Below, piece by piece: positions 27,778 to 36,352 of a stretch of DNA of 64,000 bases (position 1 is the stretch's first letter; the number at the start of each line of letters is the position of its first letter). Source of the stretch: DASQBT01 sp963782495 (GTDB taxonomy: Bacteria; Pseudomonadota; Gammaproteobacteria; Burkholderiales; Thiobacillaceae). The position numbers were made by a program, and so were the translations under genes. The DNA is taken from contig CAWAJU010000006.1 in the NCBI GenBank assembly GCA_963782495.1, positions 496,001 to 560,000 of the forward strand, written 5' to 3'. Below the pieces are notes generated by a model. It did no database searches. It worked only from the letters and a program-made list of their open reading frames with translations, and was not told where the DNA came from.

Positions 27778-28308
27778 ATGGTCTCACCCATCAGCCCGTT
27801 TAACGGCATCCATCCGCAGCTTGCTCCGGGCGCCTGGGTGCATCCGCGCGCCACGGTGATAGGCGAGGTGAAGCTTGGTGAAAAAGCCAGTGTCTGGCCG
27901 GGAGTGGTGATCCGCGGCGACGTCAATCACATCCACGTCGGTGCCGGTACCAACGTGCAGGACAATTCCGTGCTGCATGTTTCGCACAAGACCGAGGCAG
28001 ACCCGGCGGGATCGCCGTTGATCATAGGCGAGCGAGTCACGATTGGTCATTCCGTGATCCTGCATGCCTGCACCGTGGAGGACGAATGCCTGATCGGCAT
28101 GGGCTCCATCATCCTCGACCGCGCGGTGGTCAAAACCCATGTCCTGCTGGGCGCGGGCAGCCTGGTGCCGGAAGGAAGGGTGCTGGAATCAGGCCATCTG
28201 TATCTTGGCCGGCCGGCCAAGCAGGTGCGGGCACTGACCCCGGAAGAAATCGCCTATTTCAATTACTCTGCCGAACATTACATCCGGCTCATGGAAGCTT
28301 ACCTTTAG
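27778..28308 (+). CDS. Gamma carbonic anhydrase family protein
   Basis: A 176-residue left-handed beta-helix protein with hexapeptide repeats (VWPGVVIRGDVNHIHVGAGTNVQD). The three metal-binding histidines of the gamma class are in LHVSHK and IGHSVILHAC. It has the YrdA/CaiE-like length without the acidic loop of Cam, so CO2 hydration activity is possible but not certain; a link to inorganic carbon supply would fit an autotroph. The ATG at 27778 has no strong ribosome site. It is probably co-transcribed with the TlpA-like gene 8 bp downstream. Confidence 0.88.
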   Translation: MVSPISPFNGIHPQLAPGAWVHPRATVIGEVKLGEKASVWPGVVIRGDVNHIHVGAGTNVQDNSVLHVSHKTEADPAGSPLIIGERVTIGHSVILHACTVEDECLIGMGSIILDRAVVKTHVLLGAGSLVPEGRVLESGHLYLGRPAKQVRALTPEEIAYFNYSAEHYIRLMEAYL

Positions 28309-28316
28309 CGCTCGTT

Positions 28317-28814
28317 ATGCCAAGCCTGCGCAGTTATCTTATCGGCGCGCTGCTCGCATTTTTTGTTGGCGGCTTCGTGATCCATGCACTGGTGGCGAAG
28401 GTGGAGGCTCCGGCTGCAACCTTCACCACGCTTAAGGGCGAGAAGATCAGCCTGCCGCAACTGGCGGGCAAGGTGGTACTGGTAAATTTCTGGGCCACCA
28501 CCTGCTCGGTCTGCGCCCATGAGATGCCTGGCATCGTGCGGGCTTACCAGACGTACAAGGACAAGGGCTTTGTCGTGGTGGCGGTGGCCATGCCCTACGA
28601 TCCCCCGAATTACGTGCTGAGCTACGCGCAGGAAAACAAGCTGCCGTTTCCCGTCGCGCTGGATGTCATGGGTGACGCGATGAAGGCGTTCGGCGAAATC
28701 AGGGGCACGCCTACCAGTTTTCTCATCGGCAAGGACGGAACGATCGTCGAGCGAAGAACGGGGGAACTGGATTTCACCCGGCTCGACGCCTATCTCAAAA
28801 AGGAACTGGGATGA
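28317..28814 (+). CDS. TlpA-like membrane-anchored thioredoxin
   Basis: A 165-residue protein with an N-terminal membrane anchor (about 5-26, LIGALLAFFVGGFVIHALVA) and a thioredoxin fold with the redox motif TTCSVCAHEMPG (CSVC) and cis-Pro in GTPTSFLIG. Faces the periplasm and probably reduces protein disulfides, as in cytochrome c maturation. The ATG at 28317 lies 8 bp after the carbonic anhydrase stop; the frame is open further upstream, but only as a shadow of that gene. Confidence 0.86.
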   Translation: MPSLRSYLIGALLAFFVGGFVIHALVAKVEAPAATFTTLKGEKISLPQLAGKVVLVNFWATTCSVCAHEMPGIVRAYQTYKDKGFVVVAVAMPYDPPNYVLSYAQENKLPFPVALDVMGDAMKAFGEIRGTPTSFLIGKDGTIVERRTGELDFTRLDAYLKKELG

Positions 28815-28850
28815 GCTCGGGATACGATTCAACCACCATGGGACCCTAAG

Positions 28851-30515
28851 ATGGCGCAATACGTTTACTCCATGATGCGCGTGGGCAAGATCGTTCCGCC
28901 CAAGCGCCAGATCCTGAAGGACATTTCCCTGTCCTTCTTCCCGGGTGCCAAGATCGGCGTGCTGGGTCTCAACGGCTCGGGCAAATCCACGCTGATCAAG
29001 ATCATGGCCGGCGTGGACAAGGATATCGAAGGCGAAGCGGTTCCCATGCCCAAGCTGAAGATCGGCTATCTGCCCCAGGAGCCACAACTCGACCCGGACA
29101 AGACCGTGCGTGAGGAAGTCGAGGCCGGCCTGGGCGAAGTGATGGAAGCGAAAAAGAAGCTGGACGACGTCTATGCCGCCTATGCCGAGCCCGACGCCGA
29201 CTTCGACAAACTCGCCGAAGAGCAGGCGCGGCTCGAAGCCATTCTTGCCACCTCCGGTGCGGACGCAGAAACCCAGCTGGAAATCGCCGCCGACGCGCTG
29301 CGTCTGCCTCCATGGGACGCCAGGATTGCGCCTTTGTCTGGCGGCGAGAAACGTCGCGTGGCGCTGTGCAAATTGCTCTTGTCCAAACCGGACATGCTAT
29401 TGCTGGATGAACCCACCAACCATTTGGACGCGGAGTCCGTGGAATGGCTGGAACAATTCCTGGTGCGATTTCCCGGCACCGTTGTGGCGGTGACCCACGA
29501 CCGGTATTTCCTCGACAATGCCGCGGAATGGATACTGGAGCTGGATCGTGGCCACGGCATTCCGTGGAAGGGCAATTACTCCAGCTGGCTGGAACAGAAG
29601 CAAGACCGGCTCAAGCAGGAGGAGTCGTCCGAATCCGCGCGCCAGAAGGCACTGGCCAAGGAACTGGAATGGGTGCGGCAGAACCCCAGGGGCCGGCAGG
29701 CCAAGGCCAAGGCGCGCATTGCCCGGTTCGAGGAACTCAACAGCGTCGAGTACCAGAAGCGCAACGAAACCCAGGAAATCTTCATCCCGCCGGGAGAGCG
29801 CCTGGGCGACAAGGTGATCGAGTTTAATGGCGTCAGCAAGGCATTCGGCGACCGACTGCTCATCGACAATCTGAGTTTTGCGGTTCCGCCCGGAGCGATT
29901 GTCGGCGTCATTGGCCCGAACGGCGCGGGCAAGTCCACGCTGTTCCGCATGATTCAAGGCAAGGAGCGCCCGGATAGCGGCGAGATCGTCATCGGCCCCA
30001 CGGTGAAAATTGCTGCGGTCGACCAGACCCGCGAGGGGCTCGACAACAGCAAGACCGTGTTCGAGGTGCTCGCCGGCGGAGCCGACATCCTCACGGTCGG
30101 GCGCTTCGAAATGCCGTCGCGAGCCTATATCGGCCGCTTCAACTTCAAGGGTGCGGACCAGCAGAAGAATGTCGGCAGCCTGTCCGGCGGCGAGCGCGGG
30201 CGGCTGCATCTGGCCAAGACCCTGATCGCCGGCGCCAATGTGCTGCTGCTCGACGAGCCGTCCAATGATCTGGACGTGGAAACCCTGCGCGCCCTGGAAG
30301 ACGGGCTGCTGGAGTTCGCCGGCTGCGTGATGGTCACCTCGCACGATCGCTGGTTCCTGGACCGGATCGCGACCCACATCCTGGCCGCGGAAGGTGAGTC
30401 GCACTGGGAATTCTTTGCGGGGAACTACCAGGAATATGAAGCCGACAAGAAGAAGCGTCTGGGCGAAGAAGGGGCGAAGCCGCACCGCATTCGTTACAAA
30501 CCCATCTCGCGATAG
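28851..30515 (+). CDS. ettA: Energy-dependent translational throttle protein EttA
   Basis: A 554-residue ABC-F ATPase with two nucleotide-binding domains: Walker A GLNGSGKST and GPNGAGKST, signatures LSGGEKRR and LSGGERGR, and Walker B LLLDEPTNHLD and LLLDEPSNDLD. An arm and linker region (about 240-320) contains the charged helix before GERLGDKVIEF. EttA binds the ribosomal E site and couples translation start to the ATP/ADP ratio. The length matches E. coli EttA (555). Confidence 0.95.
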   Translation: MAQYVYSMMRVGKIVPPKRQILKDISLSFFPGAKIGVLGLNGSGKSTLIKIMAGVDKDIEGEAVPMPKLKIGYLPQEPQLDPDKTVREEVEAGLGEVMEAKKKLDDVYAAYAEPDADFDKLAEEQARLEAILATSGADAETQLEIAADALRLPPWDARIAPLSGGEKRRVALCKLLLSKPDMLLLDEPTNHLDAESVEWLEQFLVRFPGTVVAVTHDRYFLDNAAEWILELDRGHGIPWKGNYSSWLEQKQDRLKQEESSESARQKALAKELEWVRQNPRGRQAKAKARIARFEELNSVEYQKRNETQEIFIPPGERLGDKVIEFNGVSKAFGDRLLIDNLSFAVPPGAIVGVIGPNGAGKSTLFRMIQGKERPDSGEIVIGPTVKIAAVDQTREGLDNSKTVFEVLAGGADILTVGRFEMPSRAYIGRFNFKGADQQKNVGSLSGGERGRLHLAKTLIAGANVLLLDEPSNDLDVETLRALEDGLLEFAGCVMVTSHDRWFLDRIATHILAAEGESHWEFFAGNYQEYEADKKKRLGEEGAKPHRIRYKPISR

Positions 30516-30593
30516 CCGGCCGCTTGAGCCGGCGCCAACCGTCAGCCCGGCGGAATACGATTGGGGCCCTGAACCAGTCCTGGAGACAATTGC

Positions 30594-31691
30594 ATGCATG
30601 AACTGGCCCGTCGTCTGAGTCTTGAAAGCCTTGACAGCCCGTTGCTGGCAAATCTGCTGGTGGTGCTGGCGGCGGTAGTGCTTATCAATCTGTGTGCGTA
30701 CCTGCTTCTACGTTATGCAATGCGCGTCGCCAGCCGGACGGTCAACGTGTGGGACGATGCGCTGGTCAATTCGGCGCGGCATCCGCTGCCCATCATGATC
30801 TGGGTGGTTGGCATTGCCTATGCGCTGCAGATGGTGCAGCAAGCGACGGGGAATCCGCTGTTCAACTTCGTCGCGACAACCCGGGACATGGGCGTGATTG
30901 TCTGTCTCACCTGGTTTCTGCTCCGGCTGATTCGCAACGCGAGCCGCAACATGCTGGCGCACCACAGGCATACCGGCAAGGAAGTGGATGCAACCACGGT
31001 CGACGCGCTGAGCAAGCTTGGGCGGCTGATCCTGCTGGTGGTCGCGGCGCTGGTTGTGCTCCAGACGCTCGGCTACAGCATTGGGGGCATACTGACCTTT
31101 GGCGGGATCGGTGGAATCGCAATTGGTTTTGCCGCCAAGGACCTGCTGGCGAATTTCTTCGGCGGATTGACGATCTATATGGACAGGCCGTTTGTCGTCG
31201 GCGAGTGGATCCGCTCGCCGGACAAGGATCTGGAAGGCACGGTGGAATACATCGGCTGGCGGCATACCCGCGTCCGCGCCTTCAACAAGAATCCCATTTA
31301 TGTTCCCAATGCCCTCTTCACCACCATCGTGGTGGAGAACCCGACGCGCATGACCAATCGCCGCATCAAGGAGACCATAGGGTTGCGTTACCAGGATTTG
31401 AAGCAACTACCGGCCATCGTGTCCGAAGTCAGGACGATGCTGATGAACCATCCTGAGATTGACACTGATGCCACGTTGATCGTGAATTTCGACGAGTTCG
31501 GCGAATCGTCGCTCAATTTCTTCATTTACGCTTTTACCAGGACGACGGAATGGGTGCGGTTTCACGAGATCAAGCAGGATGTATTGTTGAAAGTGGCGGC
31601 GATCATTGACCAGCATGGCGCCGAGATTGCATTTCCCACGCGCAGCCTGCATATCGAACCGGCAGAGCCGGCGCCCGGACCGGCGAGCTGA
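30594..31691 (+). CDS. MscS-family mechanosensitive channel
   Basis: A 365-residue small-conductance channel family member. Four to five transmembrane helices lie in residues 20-175, ending with the pore helix LTFGGIGGIAIGFAAKDLLANFFGG, then the MscS beta domain (about 180-240, FVVGEWIRSPDKDLEGTVEYIGWRHTRVR) and the C-terminal cytoplasmic domain. It lets solutes out on osmotic downshock from the inner membrane. It converges with the thioredoxin gene 11 bp away, without a visible terminator. Confidence 0.92.
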   Translation: MHELARRLSLESLDSPLLANLLVVLAAVVLINLCAYLLLRYAMRVASRTVNVWDDALVNSARHPLPIMIWVVGIAYALQMVQQATGNPLFNFVATTRDMGVIVCLTWFLLRLIRNASRNMLAHHRHTGKEVDATTVDALSKLGRLILLVVAALVVLQTLGYSIGGILTFGGIGGIAIGFAAKDLLANFFGGLTIYMDRPFVVGEWIRSPDKDLEGTVEYIGWRHTRVRAFNKNPIYVPNALFTTIVVENPTRMTNRRIKETIGLRYQDLKQLPAIVSEVRTMLMNHPEIDTDATLIVNFDEFGESSLNFFIYAFTRTTEWVRFHEIKQDVLLKVAAIIDQHGAEIAFPTRSLHIEPAEPAPGPAS

Positions 31692-31702
31692 GGACAGTCC
31701 GG

Positions 31703-32221
31703 CTATTGCCTTAGCAAGGGCAGCACCAGATCGTCCAGCCGTCCACTGTGAACCTGCCCTGCAATCTTGTGCCGGATGATGCCATTGCGGTCGACGATGA
31801 ATGAGGTGGGCACGGTCGAGATGCCGCCGAAGGTATTCAGCGCGCTCTGATCCATGGCAGCTGCAGTAAACCCGTAGCCCGCATCCTTCATGTATTCCGC
31901 GATCTTTTCCGGCGGGTCGTCCACGCTGATTGCCAGCACATCGAATCCTTCCTGCCGATGCGCGCGCCAGAAGTCTTGGATTGCCGGCATTTCCTTGCGG
32001 CAATAGGGGCACCAAGTGGCCCAGAAATTCACCAGGACCACTTTGCCTTTGAGCGATTCGGAACTGAGCAGTTGGCCGCTGGGCAAGCGCACCGTATACG
32101 GCGCGGCGGGCCGGCTTTCATTCGTGACGGTTGCGAACGGACGGAACCAGATGTAGGTAACCAAACCGACCAGCAACAGGGTAACGGCGTGTTTCTTGAG
32201 GAAGCTCAGCAGGGTATTCAT
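31703..32221 (-). CDS. TlpA/ResA-like thioredoxin
   Basis: A 172-residue protein: membrane anchor (about 10-26, HAVTLLLVGLVTYIWF) followed by a periplasmic thioredoxin domain with WATWCPYCRKEM (CPYC) and cis-Pro in STVPTSFIVD. The CPYC motif resembles glutaredoxin-type or ResA-type reductants. It is the second membrane-tethered thioredoxin in 4 kb (see 28317). It is divergent from hemJ, with only 47 bp between start codons. Confidence 0.88.
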   Translation of the reverse strand: MNTLLSFLKKHAVTLLLVGLVTYIWFRPFATVTNESRPAAPYTVRLPSGQLLSSESLKGKVVLVNFWATWCPYCRKEMPAIQDFWRAHRQEGFDVLAISVDDPPEKIAEYMKDAGYGFTAAAMDQSALNTFGGISTVPTSFIVDRNGIIRHKIAGQVHSGRLDDLVLPLLRQ

Positions 32222-32268
32222 GGCGTCAGGGGTGCGCTCGGGAGATAATTCGCTTCAAAGGAGCGCGC

Positions 32269-32682
32269 ATGCCTTGGATCAAAACGTTTCACATTGTATT
32301 CGTGGTGAGCTGGTTTGCCGGCCTGTTTTATTTGCCGCGCATCTTTGTCAATTTGGCGATGGCGGAAACCCAGGCGGAAAGGGACCGGCTCAATCTGATG
32401 GCCCGCAAACTATACAAGTTCGTCACCCCCATCATGGGGCTGGCGTTGATGTTCGGATTCTGGCTCTGGTTCGTGTATTGGTGGCCGACGCCGGACTGGC
32501 TCTGGCTGAAAGTGGCGCTGGTGGCATTGCTGGTCGGCTATCACCATGTTTGCGGCCGCCTGCTCAAGGATTTCGCCGCGGGTCGAAATACGAAAAGCCA
32601 CGTCTGGTTTCGCTGGTTCAATGAAATCCCGGTTATTGTCCTGCTGATCGTGACGATACTCGTTGTGGTGAAGCCTTTCTGA
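32269..32682 (+). CDS. hemJ: Protoporphyrinogen oxidase HemJ
   Basis: A 137-residue membrane protein with four predicted helices. The first helix has the HemJ pattern TFHIVFVVSWFAGLFYLPRIFV, with the conserved His at position 8; the conserved Lys region appears as WLWLKVALVALLVGYHH. HemJ oxidises protoporphyrinogen IX in haem synthesis in bacteria lacking HemG and HemY. The stop overlaps the next ATG by one base (TGATG), indicating coupling. Confidence 0.88.
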   Translation: MPWIKTFHIVFVVSWFAGLFYLPRIFVNLAMAETQAERDRLNLMARKLYKFVTPIMGLALMFGFWLWFVYWWPTPDWLWLKVALVALLVGYHHVCGRLLKDFAAGRNTKSHVWFRWFNEIPVIVLLIVTILVVVKPF

Positions 32683-34346
32683 TGGCCGAGAAACCCAAGT
32701 CCGGCACGCTGAGCCTGGGCCGCAAGCCCGCGACGAAAAAGTCCAGGGAGAAGGCGCATCCTACGCTTTCGGCTTTGCGCCGCGGCAAGCCTGAGCTGCA
32801 TCGGGGCAAGAAGGAACAACAGGGGAAACCCGTCGAGGAAGCCGGAAGGCCTGCACGCACCAAGCCGGCCGGAGTTGTTCCACACCATGGGACCAGGCCA
32901 CCCGAGTCGGGTGATGCGGATCGCCCGCGCAAGCCAGCCCCGCGTCGGCGTAGCCTTGGGACCGAAGCGAACCAGGCCGACAGTAAGGCTTGGCAGCCGA
33001 AATCCGCGCGGCCTGATGACGCGCGGCCCCGGCGTCATGAAGACCAAACGCGCCCTGGGCAGACCGAAAAATCGGCGCCGAGACGCGCCTTTGAGCCAGG
33101 CGAACCGCGGTTTGCGCGTGCGCGTTCCGACCGGATCGCGGCGGACAGTGGAAGGTCCCGCCCGGAACGCGGTGACAGGGAACGCGCGCATAAGCCTGCC
33201 GCGCCGCAAGCCCAAACCTGCTTTGCCACCTGCCCGCGCGGCCTGGAATCGCTCCTGGCGCAGGAGATGACCGAACTGGGCGCGCAAGAAGCCGAGACCG
33301 CCGCCGGGGGGGTAACGTTCAAGGGCGATTGGACGCTGGTGTACCGGGCCAACCTGCATTCCCGATTGGCAACCCGCATCCTGTTGCGGGTCTCGGCCGG
33401 CAAGTACGCGAACGAAGAAGAGGTGTATCAGGGCGCGCTGGCTGTGTACTGGCACCGCTGGTTCGAGCCTTCGCGCACCATTGCAGTCAAGGTGGTAGCA
33501 GTCAACTCGCCGCTCAAGAGCCTCAACTTCATCACCCTCAAGATCAAGGACGCGATCTGCGACCGATTCCGCGAGGAAACGGGTCAGCGTCCCAACGTGC
33601 AAACCCTGGAGCCGGATATCCGCATCCGCGCCTTTCTCACCCGCGACCGCTACACGCTGTACTTCGATACCTCAGGCGACGCGCTCTACAAGCGCGGCCT
33701 GCGCAAACAGGCAGGTGTTGCCCCCATCAACGAAAACCTGGCGGCGGGCATCCTCAAGCTGTCCGGCTGGCAACCCGGCGAGGCGTTGTTCGACCCCATG
33801 TGCGGCAGCGGGACCTTTCTGATGGAAGCAGCGCTGATGAGTTTGAACCGGGCGCCAGGCCTGGGGCGCAGCTTCGCGTTCGAGAAATTCTCGCGCTTCG
33901 ATGCAAAAGCGTGGCAACAGGTCAAGGAGCAGGCGCAGAAGCTCTGCAAACCGCTCACCGAATTGCCGATTTATGGCAGCGACGTGCTGGGCCATTCGCT
34001 GAAAGATGCCGACGCCAATCTCAAGGCGGCTGGATTGCGCGAGGCAGTAACGCTTTCCAAGGCGGATATCCTGGACATCGAGGCGCCGGCAGAGTCCGGC
34101 GTGATGGTGATGAACCCGCCCTACGGCGTGCGGCTCGGGGACGAGGCGGAACTGGCCGAGCTATACCCCAAACTGGGTGACGTGCTGAAGCAGAAATTCG
34201 CCGGCTGGCGCGTCTATATCATCAGTGCCGATGCCAACCTGCCGAAGCTGATCCGGCTGGACGCGAGCAGGAAGACGCCGCTGTACAACGGGGCGCTGGA
34301 GTGCAGGTTGTATGAGTACAAGCTGGTGGAGGGGTCGAATCGGTAA
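32682..34346 (+). CDS. THUMP-domain rRNA (guanine-N2) methyltransferase
   Basis: A 554-residue RlmL-type enzyme without the RlmK half. Residues 1-175 are a low-complexity basic region rich in Lys, Arg, Pro and Glu; then comes THUMP (about 178-280, CFATCPRGLESLLAQEM) and a Rossmann methyltransferase with DPMCGSGTFLMEAA (SAM binding) and catalytic NPPYGVRLG. It probably makes m2G in 23S rRNA using SAM. Coupled to hemJ by a one-base overlap. The basic extension may hold RNA; it is longer than in most relatives. Confidence 0.9.
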   Translation: MAEKPKSGTLSLGRKPATKKSREKAHPTLSALRRGKPELHRGKKEQQGKPVEEAGRPARTKPAGVVPHHGTRPPESGDADRPRKPAPRRRSLGTEANQADSKAWQPKSARPDDARPRRHEDQTRPGQTEKSAPRRAFEPGEPRFARARSDRIAADSGRSRPERGDRERAHKPAAPQAQTCFATCPRGLESLLAQEMTELGAQEAETAAGGVTFKGDWTLVYRANLHSRLATRILLRVSAGKYANEEEVYQGALAVYWHRWFEPSRTIAVKVVAVNSPLKSLNFITLKIKDAICDRFREETGQRPNVQTLEPDIRIRAFLTRDRYTLYFDTSGDALYKRGLRKQAGVAPINENLAAGILKLSGWQPGEALFDPMCGSGTFLMEAALMSLNRAPGLGRSFAFEKFSRFDAKAWQQVKEQAQKLCKPLTELPIYGSDVLGHSLKDADANLKAAGLREAVTLSKADILDIEAPAESGVMVMNPPYGVRLGDEAELAELYPKLGDVLKQKFAGWRVYIISADANLPKLIRLDASRKTPLYNGALECRLYEYKLVEGSNR

Positions 34347-34364
34347 TGCGCATTTCAGTGCCGT

Positions 34365-34690
34365 CATTGCGAACGCAGTGAAGCAATCCAGTCAAAGAAT
34401 TCAGCGCGAAGCGCAACTTCGCGAGTTGTGGCTTGATTCTTCGATGAAGAAAGCTTCGTTGGCCGGGGGCAGCCCGGCGGCTGGCCTCTTTCTTTTACTT
34501 GCCCAAAAGAAAGAGGCGAAAGAAAAGGCCACCCCACTTCGCTGGCCTGCGGCTTTCCGCAGCCGCCAGCCTCAAGCCGGGCAATGCGGAAACTCGCTTC
34601 GCTTTTGATTTCGAAGGAAGCGAAGCTCGAACATCCGCATTGCTGTTAACCGGCTTGAGCCTGGCGCCTGTGGCAGCTCAGAGGGGAAGA
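34365..34690 (+). repeat. Left arm of about 330-bp inverted repeat
   Basis: It begins with the widespread CATTGCGAACGC...AAGCAATCC motif and runs through GGCCGGGGGCAGCCCGGCGG, AAAGAGGCGAAAGAAAAGGC, GAAGGAAGCGAAGCTCGAAC and CATCCGCATTGCTGTTAACC to CAGCTCAGAGGGG. The reverse complement of 36870-37195 follows the same order with scattered mismatches and small indels. No gene lies in it. Weak frames on both strands are by-products of the repeat. Confidence 0.85.
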
Positions 34691-34854
34691 CGACAAGCTC
34701 GATGCTGGACCGTTTGGTTCGTTGAGAACAGAGCGTACTTGCGGAACCTTGGGAATGCCAGCGGTGGTCAAGAAGCTAGCAGGGGTCAGGTCGAATTGGC
34801 TCAAGAATATCGATACATGTTCACGTGGAGACACAATACACTTGGAGGTGTCAG

Positions 34855-35049
34855 ATGGGCAAAGAAAAAGGGAAGGTAAATTCGGAGCGGGTTCGGCAAC
34901 GGTCCGGTGCTAAGGTTAAGCTTCCCATGACATCGCCCAAAGAGTCGAGTGCCCACACTGCCGCTTGGATCGCGCTTGAGAGCAATCTAGATATGATTGG
35001 CCATTTGGTCCACTTCGGATCTCGCGAGGCTCTCAACTCGACAAGCTAG
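34855..35049 (+). CDS. Small hypothetical protein in the island
   Basis: A 64-residue ORF with a strong ribosome site (TTGGAGGTGTCAG before the ATG at 34855). The product has a basic N-terminus (MGKEKGKVNSERVRQRSG) and a helical C-terminal half (HTAAWIALESNLDMIGHLVH). The TAG stop lies inside the second copy of a 15-bp direct repeat (AAGCTAGCAGGGGTC at 34773 and 35043). It may be complete or a truncated start of a larger gene. Family unknown. Confidence 0.5.
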   Translation: MGKEKGKVNSERVRQRSGAKVKLPMTSPKESSAHTAAWIALESNLDMIGHLVHFGSREALNSTS

Positions 35050-35228
35050 CAGGGGTCTCAATACAGGAGGCGCCAGACGGGTCGCGGAACTGTCCAAGAA
35101 CCCCACTCCCTTCCATAAAGTCGCTAACTACGTTTCTCAATAAGGCAAATGCTGGAATTGCGTTAATTAGCCAGAGAATGCAAATTGCGACGCAGTGGCA
35201 ATTATTGAGACTTCCATAACTCATGACA

Positions 35229-35767
35229 TTACCAGAGCGTAGCTTGCATCCAGCAAGCGGCGATGATCGAGGGGCGTTTTTGAGCGCTCTTGAGTTTGTT
35301 TCGGGCACTCGTTTGCAACGCGGTGAGATTGTTTGGACAGTAGTTCGCCAACGCGTGGCGCTTGAGCCATGCCCAAAGATATTGGACCGGTTTGAGGTCG
35401 GGCGCATACGGCGGCAGAAAGGCGATCTGGATATGCCCATCCAGCGTGTCGAGATAATCGCGGACCAGGCGGCTGCGGTGCGCCTTCAAGCCGTCCCAGA
35501 TCACCAGCAGCGGCTGCCTCAAGTGCGCCTTGAGCGCTTTGAGGAATGCGACGATCTCTTCCTTCTTGATACTGCCCTCGTGCAGCCTGAACAAACAGTT
35601 ACTGCGCGTGAGTCCGGCAATGACCGAGACATGGTTCCAGTTGAAGTGAAACTGGATGACGGGCGTCTGCCCCTTGGGCGCCCAAGTGCGCATACGGGTC
35701 GGGCGCTCGCTGATGCCCGATTCGTCGACAAAGACGATCAGCCTGCCTTCTCGCTGCGCTTTTTTTT
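35229..35767 (-). CDS. IS630 transposase, catalytic frame (DDE region)
   Basis: Frame B continues the transposase after the A8 slip: IVFVDESG (first Asp), a SISERP-like loop, LLVIWDGLKAHRS (second Asp), and PPYAPDLKPVQYLWAWLK. In active IS630 enzymes the third acid is the Glu of N-P-V-E-Y; here that position is Gln (K-P-V-Q-Y), so this copy is probably inactive unless the Gln is a sequence error. The frame from an internal ATG at 35693 alone would lack the first Asp. Confidence 0.8.
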
Positions 35768-36229
35768 AAGCGCAGGCCAGGTGCGTCGCTTCCATGCGCG
35801 CACCGCATTATCGTCCCGCTCGATCGCGCGCTTCTCGGGCTTTTGTGGGCTGAAACCCAGCGCGCCCAGGATGCGCCATACCTGCGTCTGGCCAAAGCGT
35901 ACGCCGTGCAACCTGTGAATGATGAAACCGACGCGCTTGAGTGTCCAAAGCTCGGTGCCAAAGCCGTGTTCGGTCGGGCTTTGCAGGAGAACAGCACGTA
36001 CTTGCGCAAGTTGCGTCTCGTCCAGCCGTGCAGGACGCCCGGGATCGGGGACGGCATGCAGCGCATCGATGCCCCCCTCATCAAGCAACGCCTTCCAGGT
36101 GTATACGGTCTGCCGCGCTACGCCCACAGCTTCGGCTGCTTCTGCGCAGCCCTTGCCTGCCAGCAACATGCGTCCGGCTCGCAACCGCTTCTTCACCGCG
36201 TCGCTCAATCGCTTTCGTGCCACGCTCAT
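35738..36229 (-). CDS. IS630 transposase, N-terminal frame (HTH)
   Basis: Frame A codes for about 163 residues from MSVARKRLSDAVKK: two winged-helix/HTH regions (CAEAAEAVGVARQTVYTWKALLDEGG and the IIHRLHGVRFGQTQVWRILGALGF segment) that bind the IS ends. It ends at TGA just after a run of eight A (complement of 35760-35767). A -1 slip there joins it to the DDE frame (LKKK-AQREGRLIVFVDESG). Such A-run slippage is known in IS630 elements and may be programmed. Confidence 0.8.
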   Translation of the reverse strand: MSVARKRLSDAVKKRLRAGRMLLAGKGCAEAAEAVGVARQTVYTWKALLDEGGIDALHAVPDPGRPARLDETQLAQVRAVLLQSPTEHGFGTELWTLKRVGFIIHRLHGVRFGQTQVWRILGALGFSPQKPEKRAIERDDNAVRAWKRRTWPALKKKRSEKAG

Positions 36230-36352
36230 GTCTCCCAGTATCAATACCCGAAGTGAGACATGCAAATCTGGAAGAAGTTGTCATGTGTTTAGGAAATATC
36301 AATAGTCGCATTGGTCACCTGTATCGAGGCATATCTACAGGACGCGCTTCAG

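Larger units (their letters stand above)
35217..36291 (-). mobile_element. IS630-family insertion sequence
   Basis: About 1.07 kb, carrying a two-frame transposase on the minus strand. TA dinucleotides at 35217-35218 and 36290-36291 bound imperfect inverted ends, ACTCATGACA on the left and the complement of AACACATGACA on the right, as expected for IS630 elements that duplicate a TA target. The exact ends are estimated from this short match. Confidence 0.7.
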
